A stretch of DNA of 64,000 bases from an uncultured bacterium (GCA_937951895.1 CALFER010000002.1:1-64000); one strand, 5' to 3'; counted from the stretch's first letter, positions 25,586-35,602 are shown. Notes: generated by a model from the letters alone, not told the origin. Numbers and translations are program-made.

Positions 25586-28500
25586 ATGAAATTCTGGGGT
25601 GCCATCGCGATCGTTCTCGCACTGTTCGGACCACTGTGCATTGCCTCACCCGATCCGGACATGATCGTCAGGATCAATTTCACCGACAAAAATCTCGCTT
25701 TCGTCAAACTCCGCCCGATGCATCTCGCCTTTGAAGATGTCCAGGCGACGTGGGCGCGAGCCTGCATCAAACCGTATCAGCTCGATGAAGTGCTTGAAGC
25801 CGGATTCGATGTCGAAATCCTGTATGAAGATGCACGCGTTCGGGCTGCCGAGCGCAGGGCAGCGATGGGCGAACGATGGACAGGATACAGCGCAGTCGTG
25901 ACCCTGATGCAGAACATCGCCGCCGCTCATCCCGATATCTGCCGACTGCACGACATCGGAACCTCCATTCAGAATCGACACATCTGGGTCATGGAACTCA
26001 CCGACAATCCGGATGTCGACGAAACCGACGAACCGGAAGTCCGGATGGCCGGCAACATTCACGGCGATGAATATGTGTCCTTGGAAATCATGAAACTGCT
26101 CATGTCATACCTGACAGACAACTACGGCACGGACCCGACCGTGACGGACCTGATCAATTCCCGTGAAATCTGGATTCAGCCGTCGATCAATCCCGACGGT
26201 CATGAACTCGGAACCCGCGGCAACGCCAACGGTGTCGACATGAACCGAAATCATGGCTACATGTGGAATTACGGTGGATCCGGACCGCATTCGGAAGTGG
26301 AAATCCAGCATTTCCGCACCTACTCGCTCGAACGGAACTTCTCCATGTCGCTCTCGTTTCACGGCGAAACAACTTACTTCAATTACTGCTGGAACTTCAC
26401 CGGGCAGGACGCGTTCGACAAAACCCTCCTGCATGCGCTCGGAAACCAATATGTCTCATATAACGGATACACGAACACGGAGGGCTGGGACTGGTATCAG
26501 ACAAATGGCGACACCAACGACTGGAGCTACGGGTGCCGCGGGGATCTGGACACCACCATCGAAACGCCGGGTTACTCGGAATCCCAGATCAACGAGGACT
26601 GGGAAGACAATCGGCAGGCGATTCTGTATATCATCACCCAGGCCGGATACGGGATTTCGGGAGTCGTCACCGATGCGAACTCCGGTGATCCGCTCGAAGC
26701 CACCATCCTTGTGACACAGCACCCCATGATGGTGTATACCGATCCCCTCGCGGGTGATTATCACCGTCCCCTTCAGGCAGGGACATACACAGTCACGGCA
26801 TGGGCTCCGGGATATGCGCCGATGACCGTTACGAATATCACCGTCGCCAGCCAATCCGTCACGACGCAGAACTTCGCCCTGCTTCCAAACTACGAAAACT
26901 ACGTCATGCATGTGACCTACGACCAGATCGACGATTACTACGAATCCAATTCGACCTCATGGCCCTCGGGCATGTGGCCGCACCGGGCGCTCGGTCCGGT
27001 CGACAACATCCCGGGATCACTCGGACGCAATTGCAAAGTCGGATATGACACCGGCGATTCATTTATGATCGAAAACAATCCCGGAAACGATGTCATCGTT
27101 TACGAAGCCGATGTGGGTGACGGCAACGAAGGATTCCGCCTCTACGGATCAACCGGCGGTTTTCTCGGACCATGGATTCTGATCGGGAACGGAACAGGAA
27201 CAACCGAATTCGATCTCGATGGAACCGGTCTGAGCACGGTGCGCTATCTCAAGATCGAAGACGACGGGGATGGCACATCCTCCGGTACATACCCCGGATT
27301 CGATCTGGATGCCATTGCCGCCATCGCCGTTCCGGACGGCTGCGGAGTGGTGCGGTTCGATGAACCTGCCTACCTGTGCGACGACGTCACAGCCGAAATC
27401 ATTCTCGTGGACAGTGACCTGAACACCAACCCGGGAACCGTCCAGACCGCGCTCGTCACAGTCTCCTCAGATACCGCACCGGCAGGTGTTCCCGTACTTC
27501 TCACCGAAGTATCCGCCGATTCCGATACGTTCGGCGGTACGATCCTCGTATCAGAGACGGACAGTGGTCCCGGTTACATACTGGTCGATCGAGGCGATAC
27601 CGTTACCGTGACATATGAGGATGCGGATTGTGAAGGATCACCGAGGACCGTCTACGACACGGCGCTGGCGAATTGTGTCGACCCGATTCTGTCTTTCGAT
27701 GCGCTGACCATCGATGACAGCACAGGGGACGCCGACGGCGCTCTGGACCCGGGCGAGACCGCGGGATTTTTGATCACGATCCGGAACACGGGGAACGAGA
27801 CCGCCGAAGGGGTGACCGGTGTCCTGACGTCGAATCATCCGGAGTACATCACAATCCAGGATGATGCATCCGATTTCCCGGATATTGATCCCGGAGCGAC
27901 TGGCGGGTCCCTGTCACCGCATTTCACGGTTGAAGCAAGCCCCTCGACGCCCAACAACACCCAGATCGTATTCACACTCCAGCTCACCTCAACCGATTCT
28001 TCCGACACAACCACCTTCAACACGACGGTCACCACATCGACATTCATGCAACGCTATTTCTGGCCGCTCGACACCAGCCCATCATGGACGACGGAAGGAC
28101 AGTGGGCATTTGGCGTTCCGCAGGGAACCGGCGACGATCCGAGTTCCGGATACACGGGCAGCAATGTCTATGGCTACAATCTATCCGGAAGCTATACGAA
28201 CAGCATGTCGGAGATGAACCTGACGAGTCTGCCGATCAACTGTGCATCCCTTCAGGATGTCGAAGTGCGCTTCGCGCGCTGGCTTGGCGTCGAGAGCGCT
28301 TCGTATGACCACGCCTCATTCAAGGTTTCCAGTAACGGATCGACCTGGACAACGATCTGGAATCACACAGGATCCTCCTTCCAGGACTCGGAATGGCAGA
28401 TACAGACATACGACATTTCGAGCATTGCCGACCAGCAGGCGACCGTGTATCTGAGATGGACCATGGGGACGACGGACAGCAGTGTCGTGTACAGCGGCTG

Positions 28501-29161
28501 GAACATCGACGACATCTCGATCTGGGCCTCCGCCGCAGGCCCGGCGCCTTCCCCGACATCGACAGCCATGCCGGGTTCACCGACACCGACTCGCACCCCC
28601 ACGGCAACCCGCACGGCTACTCCGACCCGCACACCCACCATACCGCCAACCTTCACACCAACTCCCGCTCCCACCTCCACCCCCACGACAAGTCCGGTTC
28701 CGCCGACCGGAACTCCATCCAGCACCCCGACCGAAACTCCGGTTCCCCCCACCGAAACTCCGGTTCCGCCTACCGAAACATCGACTCCGGAACCGACATC
28801 GACTCCGGTGGGTGATCTGGGAATCGATCTGACACTCAGCCTGCCGTATTTCACTCCGTTCTCGCTGTTCAAGCTGGAGACGACCATCACCAATCCGGGC
28901 GAAACGATGCAGGTTCACGAGTATATCCTGCTCGATGTATACGGCAGTTACTGGTTCTGGCCATCCTGGAACCAGACCGGCGATTTCGAGCTTCGCGAAC
29001 TCCAGGCCGGATCCGTCGCCAATGATGTGATCCTGGAGTTCTGGTGGCCCGCCGTGTCCGGATCCGCCGAGAATCTGAAGTTCTGGGCGGCTCTGGTGGA
29101 TCCCGAGACCGTGACCATCGTCGGGGCTTACGACATGGTGGAGTTCGGTTACGGGAACTGA
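25586..29161 (+). CDS. Secreted multidomain M14 zinc carboxypeptidase
   Basis: The protein is 1191 residues from the ATG at 25586, which has an AAGGGGA site; signal peptide residues 1-20. The M14 catalytic domain (about 85-355) shows zinc ligands in GNIHGDEYVSLEI and SLSFHGETTYF, substrate Arg in GVDMNRNHGY and the catalytic Glu in TTIETPGYSE. A carboxypeptidase-regulatory beta-sandwich follows (ISGVVTDANSGDPLEATI), then Ig/CARDB-like repeats and a MAM-like beta-sandwich (WAFGVPQGTGDDPS ... YSGWNIDDISIW). A Thr/Pro linker (about 28543-28810) leads to a roughly 113-residue C-terminal domain shared with two other proteins in this window. It is probably a cell-surface or extracellular peptidase. 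It overlaps the convergent YfhO-like gene by 13 bp. Confidence 0.92.
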   Translation: MKFWGAIAIVLALFGPLCIASPDPDMIVRINFTDKNLAFVKLRPMHLAFEDVQATWARACIKPYQLDEVLEAGFDVEILYEDARVRAAERRAAMGERWTGYSAVVTLMQNIAAAHPDICRLHDIGTSIQNRHIWVMELTDNPDVDETDEPEVRMAGNIHGDEYVSLEIMKLLMSYLTDNYGTDPTVTDLINSREIWIQPSINPDGHELGTRGNANGVDMNRNHGYMWNYGGSGPHSEVEIQHFRTYSLERNFSMSLSFHGETTYFNYCWNFTGQDAFDKTLLHALGNQYVSYNGYTNTEGWDWYQTNGDTNDWSYGCRGDLDTTIETPGYSESQINEDWEDNRQAILYIITQAGYGISGVVTDANSGDPLEATILVTQHPMMVYTDPLAGDYHRPLQAGTYTVTAWAPGYAPMTVTNITVASQSVTTQNFALLPNYENYVMHVTYDQIDDYYESNSTSWPSGMWPHRALGPVDNIPGSLGRNCKVGYDTGDSFMIENNPGNDVIVYEADVGDGNEGFRLYGSTGGFLGPWILIGNGTGTTEFDLDGTGLSTVRYLKIEDDGDGTSSGTYPGFDLDAIAAIAVPDGCGVVRFDEPAYLCDDVTAEIILVDSDLNTNPGTVQTALVTVSSDTAPAGVPVLLTEVSADSDTFGGTILVSETDSGPGYILVDRGDTVTVTYEDADCEGSPRTVYDTALANCVDPILSFDALTIDDSTGDADGALDPGETAGFLITIRNTGNETAEGVTGVLTSNHPEYITIQDDASDFPDIDPGATGGSLSPHFTVEASPSTPNNTQIVFTLQLTSTDSSDTTTFNTTVTTSTFMQRYFWPLDTSPSWTTEGQWAFGVPQGTGDDPSSGYTGSNVYGYNLSGSYTNSMSEMNLTSLPINCASLQDVEVRFARWLGVESASYDHASFKVSSNGSTWTTIWNHTGSSFQDSEWQIQTYDISSIADQQATVYLRWTMGTTDSSVVYSGWNIDDISIWASAAGPAPSPTSTAMPGSPTPTRTPTATRTATPTRTPTIPPTFTPTPAPTSTPTTSPVPPTGTPSSTPTETPVPPTETPVPPTETSTPEPTSTPVGDLGIDLTLSLPYFTPFSLFKLETTITNPGETMQVHEYILLDVYGSYWFWPSWNQTGDFELRELQAGSVANDVILEFWWPAVSGSAENLKFWAALVDPETVTIVGAYDMVEFGYGN
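28820..29158 (+). other. Shared C-terminal domain, copy 1 (M14 peptidase)
   Basis: The terminal ~113 residues after the Thr/Pro linker contain FSLFKLETTITNPGE, LLDVYGSYWFWPSW, VILEFWWPAVSG, LKFWAALVDPE and end EFGYGN. The same ordered motifs close the M1 peptidase (42983-43345) and the lamin-tail-like protein (62574-62925). Copy 1 is the most diverged. Absence of catalytic residues and constant terminal placement suggest anchoring or sorting. Confidence 0.7.
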
Positions 29162-31404
29162 CGAAGGAATCGAATCAGAGCGGCTGCGACAATCGAACAG
29201 GTCAGCAAGGTAACGAAGGCCCCCAGTCGGTATGATTGGGGGCTGAATGTCAGATCGATCGCATGGGATCCGGCCGGAACGGGAATCGCGCGAAGTGCGA
29301 GATTCGCAGTCAGAACGGGAACCGGTTGACCGTCCATGCGCGCCCGCCATCCGGAATGGATCGTGTCGGTCATGATCACGAGCGATTCCGTGTCGGATCG
29401 ACTCACGAACGACACGGCATGCTCTCCGTAACCTCGGATCTCGATTTCTCCGCCGTTGGAGTGATCACTTCGGAGACCCGGGTCGGTTTCGAGGATCGCG
29501 GTGGTGGTGAGATCCGTCGCGGGAATCAACTCACGAACCGCCTCGACCGATTGCGCCACTTTCCAGTTCCGCACATGGAACGCGACCGGGAAGGGGTTCA
29601 TGTTTTCGTACAAGGTGTCGGACCGCCTCACCAGGTCCCGGAACGGGTCGTCTGTGATCATCCCGTCGACACCTGCCGTTGAAACGACACGCGGCGCTTC
29701 CTTGCGGGAGCTCTTCAGCACGAATCTGACGCGCAGCAGATCCAGAATCTGCGGATTGTATTCCGCCTGACGGATCAGCATGCCCAGGCGATTGAGGTGG
29801 ATGCCGGATATCCGTCCGAGCGTCGTATACCAGTTTCGAATCGAGCCTTCGTTGTTCAGAATGACCGTCCGGCTGACCCATTCATGCACCCGGAACAGGT
29901 CACCTGTTGCATAGGCATCCGCGATCGTCCGGTGAAGGTCGGTCTCACGGAGATCTTCATAGGGATCGCCTTTCCCGAACACCAGATCGGTGTCCCGATA
30001 TGTCACGAACAGATCGGTCAGGGTCAGCGCGCAGAGCCCCCATGCCCAGATAGCCGTCCGGTATCTGCCCGAGGCAATGCGAAGCAGCGGCATGGCGATC
30101 ACCGTCAGCGCAATCAAAGCGCCGGGCATCAGCAATCGAGGCATTGCCGGAGAATTACCTCGCGCAGCAATCAGTATCGCACTGGAGGCGACGGCGAGGG
30201 CCGCGAACAGGAAGAATCTCCCGTCCGAAAGACGATCCTTTTCCGGAGACACTCGCTGTGCCGTCAATGCTACGAGAATCGCGGCGTGGAGCCAGACGAT
30301 CGGCAGGAAAGCCGCCGGAGTCCGGACCAGATCGAACCCGGGAATGATGCGAAGCGCCCAGCCGTGAATCGGTGTCGCATTGCCGAGAGCGAACAGCCCC
30401 CCTCCGAACACGACCATCCAGCAGAAACGGATCCTCGGGTTCCGCAGGCCGGACATCGAGGCGAGGAGCAGCATGGCGCCGGCAATCGAGATATAGAGTT
30501 GCTGGTTCGTGCGGTCCCAGGGCCCTGTATAGGGAGATCGAATACCGCCATACCAATCCGGGAAAAGCAGGGTTTTCAGGCTTTCCATCCTGAAGGATTC
30601 CGAGCTTGCCAGGGAGTACGACAGAGAATTTCTCACCGACTCGATTGCGGATTCCATCGTCGGCACGAGAATGATCCCGGACAATCCTCCCGCGGCCAAG
30701 AAAACGATCAGCAGCGCCGCTATAGTCGAGCGCCATCGGGCTTTCTGTCGGTCGCGCTCCTCCTCCCGCATCGGGTCGACCAGGATATGGACCGTCAGAA
30801 TGAAAGCAGCATATATCGTCGTCTGGAAGTGTCCTGCATGCGCGATGATGCCGAGCAGAATTCCGCTGAGGAGAAACCACATCAAAATGCCGGATCGGAA
30901 TCCGAGCACGATGCCGGCGATGGCAAGCGGAAGGATACTGATTCCTTCGAGAATCCCGAGATGGGTCGTATGGCCCAGAAACTGCCCCGAGAACACATAG
31001 AGGATCGCCCCGAGCGCACAAAACGGGTAACGGATGCGTAAAGTCCGCAGCAGGATGAATGTGCAGAAAAGCCCGATCAGAACGTTCGACATGACCAGCC
31101 ACTGGGTCCTGACGGGAGTGATCTCACCGAGCAGACTCATGAGGATGTGCAGCGGATGATAGACCGCCGCCTGAACATGGCCGACATAGGAATAGCCGCA
31201 GAACAGGTGGGGATCCCATAGAGGAAGGAGTCCTTTCCGGATCATTCGGCTCTGGTAGAGCAGTGCGGGGTAGTGGATGTCGAGCACATCCCACTGGATC
31301 TTCGTCGTGCGACCGAAAAGGGTATCGTGAAAAAAAGCGATCGGTGTCAGGAGAAGCATGCTCAGGCTGATAACTTTTTCGTTCAGCCGGATCCGCATCG
31401 ACAC
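29149..31404 (-). CDS. YfhO-like polytopic membrane protein (GT-C type)
   Basis: The 751-residue protein has about 12 hydrophobic segments across the first two-thirds. Near residues 25-60 is the loop TTKIQWDVLDIHYPALLYQSRMI followed by PLWDPHLFCGYSY, typical of YfhO and related GT-C glycosyltransferase-fold proteins. A soluble region then precedes a final membrane segment (AFVTLLTCSIVAAALIRFL). Members are implicated in glycosylation of lipoteichoic acids or other envelope polymers; the substrate is unknown here. A Thr/Leu-rich extracytoplasmic C-terminal domain has the typical VSFVSRSDTESLVIMTDTIHSGW. It stands alone between convergent and same-strand neighbours. Confidence 0.8.
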   Translation of the reverse strand: MSMRIRLNEKVISLSMLLLTPIAFFHDTLFGRTTKIQWDVLDIHYPALLYQSRMIRKGLLPLWDPHLFCGYSYVGHVQAAVYHPLHILMSLLGEITPVRTQWLVMSNVLIGLFCTFILLRTLRIRYPFCALGAILYVFSGQFLGHTTHLGILEGISILPLAIAGIVLGFRSGILMWFLLSGILLGIIAHAGHFQTTIYAAFILTVHILVDPMREEERDRQKARWRSTIAALLIVFLAAGGLSGIILVPTMESAIESVRNSLSYSLASSESFRMESLKTLLFPDWYGGIRSPYTGPWDRTNQQLYISIAGAMLLLASMSGLRNPRIRFCWMVVFGGGLFALGNATPIHGWALRIIPGFDLVRTPAAFLPIVWLHAAILVALTAQRVSPEKDRLSDGRFFLFAALAVASSAILIAARGNSPAMPRLLMPGALIALTVIAMPLLRIASGRYRTAIWAWGLCALTLTDLFVTYRDTDLVFGKGDPYEDLRETDLHRTIADAYATGDLFRVHEWVSRTVILNNEGSIRNWYTTLGRISGIHLNRLGMLIRQAEYNPQILDLLRVRFVLKSSRKEAPRVVSTAGVDGMITDDPFRDLVRRSDTLYENMNPFPVAFHVRNWKVAQSVEAVRELIPATDLTTTAILETDPGLRSDHSNGGEIEIRGYGEHAVSFVSRSDTESLVIMTDTIHSGWRARMDGQPVPVLTANLALRAIPVPAGSHAIDLTFSPQSYRLGAFVTLLTCSIVAAALIRFLRQFP

Positions 31405-31437
31405 CGGGTCACCTCGCTGGATTGCGGAGGTGATCCA

Positions 31438-31854
31438 TCAGGGTGTGGGAGACGGTGCGGGGGTTTCGGTTGCTGTCGGGGCGGGAGTCGGTGTCGGATC
31501 GCAGGTTCCGCAATTGGTCGTTTCGAGAATATTCCAGTCGAAGGAATCGTGGTTTCTGAGGTCCGGCGTCAGCACACTGGCGCATGCGACGTTCGGATTG
31601 TTCCAGGGATAGGCCTCGAGGAAATGAACGCCCTGACCGATCCGATCGGCCGTGTAGGTTTCATCAGGACTCAGCTCATCCTTTTCGATGCCGTCGAGCA
31701 GAAAATCGATCGGGCATTGCGTCAGATTCGTGACTCGGATGATCACGCGATTCTCCCAGTCCTTGTTCTCGTCCTCGTAGATATCGCAACTGACGAAACC
31801 GGTTATCCACATGATGCCGAGCAGGGCCGCACCCAGACAAGTCATCTTTCGCAC
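31438..31854 (-). CDS. Small lipoprotein ending in a Thr/Pro tail, unknown
   Basis: The 138-residue protein starts at a GTG (31854) with a GGAGG site seven bases upstream. Signal segment CLGAALLGIMWITGFVSC ends in a lipobox Cys near residue 23. The mature part (IIRVTNLTQCPIDFLLDG, YTADRIGQGVHFLEAYP) looks like one small beta domain with paired Cys. The protein ends in a 20-residue Thr/Pro tail like the linkers of the large surface proteins here, but with no domain after it. No family is recognised. It probably sits in the envelope. Confidence 0.65.
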   Translation of the reverse strand: MRKMTCLGAALLGIMWITGFVSCDIYEDENKDWENRVIIRVTNLTQCPIDFLLDGIEKDELSPDETYTADRIGQGVHFLEAYPWNNPNVACASVLTPDLRNHDSFDWNILETTNCGTCDPTPTPAPTATETPAPSPTP

Positions 31855-31912
31855 GCCGAACCTCCATTCATCTCACCCGGATTCACCCGCGGCAATTCCC
31901 GGCGCAATGGTT

Positions 31913-32794
31913 TCATTTCTTCCGAGCGTTCCGTTGGATTGTCTCCCAGCGGTCATCCCATGTCGGACGATCCTCTGAGAACATCACACCATAGTAGTGT
32001 TCTCCGGACATCGCAAGCATCATCGCGGAACGAATATCCGAAACGGGATGAGACGCCGGGATCGGATGCCAGAGATGCCGGAAGCGATCATAGGTGATAT
32101 TGACACTGTCGAACGTGACGCATGGGGTTGTGATGATCACCAGCGAGAATCCCCGGTGGGAGAAAGCCGCTTTGAAGATCGGCAGCAGTTCATGCGGCAG
32201 GCCGGCATAGCCCGTGGCCAGAAAGGACGTACCGTAGGACAATCCCAGCATCGTCGGGTTGAGCGGTTGCTCGGGGTTCCCATACGGTGTCGTCGCCGTG
32301 ATCTGTCCCTGGGGCGTGGTCGGCGAAGCCTGGCCTTTTGTCAGGCCATAGATCCCGTTGTCGAAGACCACGTAGGTCAGATCGATATTCCGTCGGATGG
32401 CATGCGGCAGGTGACCGCCCCCGATGGCGAACCCGTCACCGTCCCCCCCGACCGCGATGACCCGCAGCCGGGGATTGGCCATCTTGATCCCGCTCGCAAT
32501 CGGCAGGGTTCGGCCGTGGATGGTATGAAATCCATACCCTTTCATGAAAAACGGATATCGCCCGGCGCACCCGATTCCGCTGACGAACACGAGTTCATGC
32601 GAGGGGATCTCGAGTTCCGAAAGTGCCTGGGTGATGCCGTGCGTAATCCCGTAGTACCCGCAACCCGGACACCAGGTCGGGAGGGATTCGGAGCGATAAT
32701 TCAGGATACCGGATTTCTGCACGTCCTCGAGAAATCGACTGACGCCCGCATGGATGATCGGCTTCGGCTGATCCGGAGTATTCGCCTGATTCAT
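31913..32794 (-). CDS. korB: 2-oxoacid:ferredoxin oxidoreductase, beta (TPP) subunit
   Basis: The 293-residue thiamine diphosphate subunit has the Fe-S/TPP start PTWCPGCGYYGI, the TPP motif GGDGDGFAIGGGHLPHAIRRN with DNGIYGLTKGQ, and SPTTPQGQ. Together with the adjacent alpha-gamma subunit it decarboxylates a 2-oxoacid oxidatively to acyl-CoA and reduces ferredoxin; the TKGQ.SPT motif is typical of 2-oxoglutarate-type enzymes. It overlaps the alpha gene by 4 bp, so translation is coupled. It is last in a leftward operon of four genes. Confidence 0.92.
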   Translation of the reverse strand: MNQANTPDQPKPIIHAGVSRFLEDVQKSGILNYRSESLPTWCPGCGYYGITHGITQALSELEIPSHELVFVSGIGCAGRYPFFMKGYGFHTIHGRTLPIASGIKMANPRLRVIAVGGDGDGFAIGGGHLPHAIRRNIDLTYVVFDNGIYGLTKGQASPTTPQGQITATTPYGNPEQPLNPTMLGLSYGTSFLATGYAGLPHELLPIFKAAFSHRGFSLVIITTPCVTFDSVNITYDRFRHLWHPIPASHPVSDIRSAMMLAMSGEHYYGVMFSEDRPTWDDRWETIQRNARKK

Positions 32795-34554
32795 GACAGT
32801 TCTCCCAGAACGATCCGTACGATATCGTCCGAAGGCATCGGTTCCGAATACACCTTGGCAATCCTGAGGATCGGTCGGTGGACAACCCGTTCGATCACAT
32901 CGGCAAACTGACCGCTGTGGTTCATCTCAGTGACAACCAGGCATCGGCAACGGGCTGCGAACGCCTCAAGCGCGTCTTCATGCAGCGGCATCAGGAGTCT
33001 CGGGATCCACCCGCCCACCCGAAAGCCCCGCTCCCGGAGTATTTCCATCGCTTCGATCGCCGACCCGGCCGACGATCCCCAGGAAATGACCCCGACATCC
33101 AGTTCGCCGGCGTCTCCGATCGGTTCGGGGAGACTCCAGGCGTTGCGCAGCGCGTCCAGCTTGGCATACCGCTTGTCCGTCATGGTCTTGTGGTTGGCGG
33201 CATCATAGTTCGGTCTGCCGTTTTCTGTGTGTTCAAGTCCGGTGGCGGTGAAGAGCAGTTCCGGTGTGCCGGGCATGGATCGCGGGCTGACGCCGCTCGG
33301 AGTGATTCGGTAGCGTTTGTAAGGTGACTCGCCGGGTTTGGCGATTGAATCGGGGAATCGACCCCAGCGTGCAGAGCCTTCCGGATCCGGAACGATATCT
33401 TCGATGCGGTTGCTGAGGAAGAAATCGAGCAGGAGGATAACGGGCGTCTGATATGCATCGGAGATCTCGAAGGCGGCCATCGCGAGCGAGTGGCATTCAG
33501 CAACGGTTGTCGGTGCGATGACGGGACGCGGAGAATCGCCGGAAGCCCCGTACAGGGCGATCCGGAGATCGGATTGCTCGGTTTTCGTCGGCAATCCGGT
33601 GGAGGGGCCCCCGCGCTGACAATCGATGATCACCATGGGAATCTCGGCCATCACTCCCAGGTTGATGCATTCCGACATGAGGCACAAGCCCGGACCGGAC
33701 GTCGCCGTCGCGCTTCTTGTTCCGGAAAAACCGGCTCCGAGAACATGGCCGACCGCGGAAATCTCATCCTCGGTCTGCACGACCACACCCTCCTGGATCG
33801 GTAATTTTTTCGCGAGTATTTCCATGATTTTGGTGGCGGGGGTGATGGGGTATCCGGCGTACAGGCGGATTCCGGCGTCGAGACATCCCTGGGCAGCGCT
33901 TTCGTTGCCGGAGATGATGATGTATTCGCCTTCCCGGGGGTATGCCTTGCGTTCGAAATCGATGGCGTCGCGTTTGGAGATTTTTTCGGAGGTGAAGATC
34001 TGTCCGAGGCGGAATGCTTCGAGAACCGCTGTCCGGACAGATTCCTTTTTGCCGGAAAATCGTTTGGAGATGGCCCGAACAAAGGCATCGGGATCGAAAT
34101 TGAACAGCGTGGCGATGACGCCCAGGGATACGAGATTCCGGGATTTTGCGCTCCGGGTCGCTTCCGTCGACAACTCGCGCAGCGGAACTCCGTACCCGAT
34201 CATGCCTGGTTCGATGTATCCGGCTACGGCGGTATCCTCGTCGCGATAAGACGGGGGTAATGAGTCATAGATGATGATTCCGTTCGATTTGAGATTCTTC
34301 AGTTCAGAGATGGAGTGACCATCATCCAGAGCGACCAGACAGTCTGCCTTGTCGCCCGGCGTTCGCACCGGATTTTTCGAGATTCGTGTATGACCGCAGG
34401 ACTTCCCGAATCCTCGGATTTCAGCCGGGAATGAATCGAAGTTCATGATGTGATACCCCATCGAAGCCACCGCCCGATTGAGTATTTCGGTCGCCGAAAT
34501 CGACCCGTCACCCGCGCTGCCGCAAATCTTGACGATGAGATCTTCCCGGTTCAC
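32791..34554 (-). CDS. korA: 2-oxoacid:ferredoxin oxidoreductase, fused gamma-alpha subunit
   Basis: The protein has 587 residues. The N-terminal ~190 form the gamma domain (LIVKICGSAGDGSISATEIL, then SFPAEIRGFGKSCGHTRIS). The alpha domain follows with YAGYPITPATKIMEIL, QTEDEISAVGHVLGAGFSGTRSATATSGPGL, and QRGGPSTGLPTKTEQSDL, all hallmark 2-oxoacid oxidoreductase alpha motifs. The GTG at 34554 with GGAG eight bases upstream gives a conventional N-terminus. An ATG at 34587 would add 11 residues and overlap the upstream gene by 14 bp. It is coupled to korB downstream and follows a FAD reductase gene upstream. Confidence 0.92.
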   Translation of the reverse strand: MNREDLIVKICGSAGDGSISATEILNRAVASMGYHIMNFDSFPAEIRGFGKSCGHTRISKNPVRTPGDKADCLVALDDGHSISELKNLKSNGIIIYDSLPPSYRDEDTAVAGYIEPGMIGYGVPLRELSTEATRSAKSRNLVSLGVIATLFNFDPDAFVRAISKRFSGKKESVRTAVLEAFRLGQIFTSEKISKRDAIDFERKAYPREGEYIIISGNESAAQGCLDAGIRLYAGYPITPATKIMEILAKKLPIQEGVVVQTEDEISAVGHVLGAGFSGTRSATATSGPGLCLMSECINLGVMAEIPMVIIDCQRGGPSTGLPTKTEQSDLRIALYGASGDSPRPVIAPTTVAECHSLAMAAFEISDAYQTPVILLLDFFLSNRIEDIVPDPEGSARWGRFPDSIAKPGESPYKRYRITPSGVSPRSMPGTPELLFTATGLEHTENGRPNYDAANHKTMTDKRYAKLDALRNAWSLPEPIGDAGELDVGVISWGSSAGSAIEAMEILRERGFRVGGWIPRLLMPLHEDALEAFAARCRCLVVTEMNHSGQFADVIERVVHRPILRIAKVYSEPMPSDDIVRIVLGELS

Positions 34555-34573
34555 GGTGTTTTCTCCGATCCGT

Positions 34574-35602
34574 TCATTCCGATCCATGTTCTCGCCACCA
34601 GGATGTGCATGCCTGGATCCCCTCCACTTCAAGAGCGCTCTGAGGTGCCTGACCGGCTTCCAGCGCGCCACCCGCCATATTCTCGCCGGCCACCCGCCCC
34701 AGGCGTTCGGCGTTCGGCCATCCGATCGAGACCCAGTAATTTCGGATACCGGGATTGTAGACCTGTGCGCAATCGCCGGCCGCGAAAACCGAATCGAAAT
34801 TCGTCCGCAAATGTTCATCGACCAGGATGCCCCGATCGATATCCAACCCGCTCCTCACCAGAAAGTCGACCTGCGGCCGCCATCCGAAAAAAGCGCCGAC
34901 ATACTGACACGGAAGAATCAGACCCGCTGCGGTGCGGACCTCGAAATTCTGCTCATCCGCCGAATCGATGCCGACAATCCGATCCGAATCGATCACGTCG
35001 ACGCCTTTTGCCGTGAGCGACCGGATGCATTCCTCGCGGATCGTTTCAGTCAGATCGAGCGGCCAGAAGGCTTCCGATGCGAGCATCATCATGACGTTCC
35101 GACCCGTCTTCGCGAGGCTTGTCGCGAATCGCATGCTGACGAGATCGCCCCCGGCGATGACGATGCTGCGGATGGATCCGAGACGGGAACGGAGCAAGCG
35201 GGCGTCATCGAGTGTCTTGAAGGTCGAGAATCGGTGTCGATATGTATAATGGACTTCGGGGATATGGGGTTTTCCGCCGAGTGCCAGGAGCAGCCGCGTA
35301 TAGCCGACTTTTTCCATGTGTTTGAGATAGAGCAGATTCCGGTCGAGTTCGACGCGTACCACTTCCTGGCCCAGTCGCAAACGGATGTTGCGTTCGCGAT
35401 AATATGAGACCGGGCGCACGCACAGACTCGATTCGGATGCTTCTCCGAGCAGAAAGGCCGGGAGTCTGAATCGGTGATAGAAGAGATGAAACTCATCGGA
35501 TATCATCGTGATGCGGGCGTTCGGATCGCGTTCCCGCAGGACATCCGCGGCGGCGTTCGCCGTGACTCCGTTCCCGACGATCACATAATGCTCGTGCATC
35601 AT
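34574..35602 (-). CDS. FAD-dependent pyridine nucleotide-disulfide-type reductase
   Basis: The 342-residue protein has N-terminal FAD motif YVIVGNGVTANAAADVLRE and a second dinucleotide fold around SIVIAGGDLVSMRFATSLAKTGR. The C-terminal FAD motif TNFDSVFAAGDCAQV binds the flavin ribityl group. It resembles rubredoxin reductase and the FAD module of nitrite reductases; no redox-active CxxC is seen. It lies 3 bp after the GltD-like gene and 19 bp before korA. The setting suggests electron transfer between NAD(P)H and ferredoxin or another carrier used by the oxidoreductase. The exact acceptor is not predictable. Confidence 0.82.
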   Translation of the reverse strand: MMHEHYVIVGNGVTANAAADVLRERDPNARITMISDEFHLFYHRFRLPAFLLGEASESSLCVRPVSYYRERNIRLRLGQEVVRVELDRNLLYLKHMEKVGYTRLLLALGGKPHIPEVHYTYRHRFSTFKTLDDARLLRSRLGSIRSIVIAGGDLVSMRFATSLAKTGRNVMMMLASEAFWPLDLTETIREECIRSLTAKGVDVIDSDRIVGIDSADEQNFEVRTAAGLILPCQYVGAFFGWRPQVDFLVRSGLDIDRGILVDEHLRTNFDSVFAAGDCAQVYNPGIRNYWVSIGWPNAERLGRVAGENMAGGALEAGQAPQSALEVEGIQACTSWWREHGSE

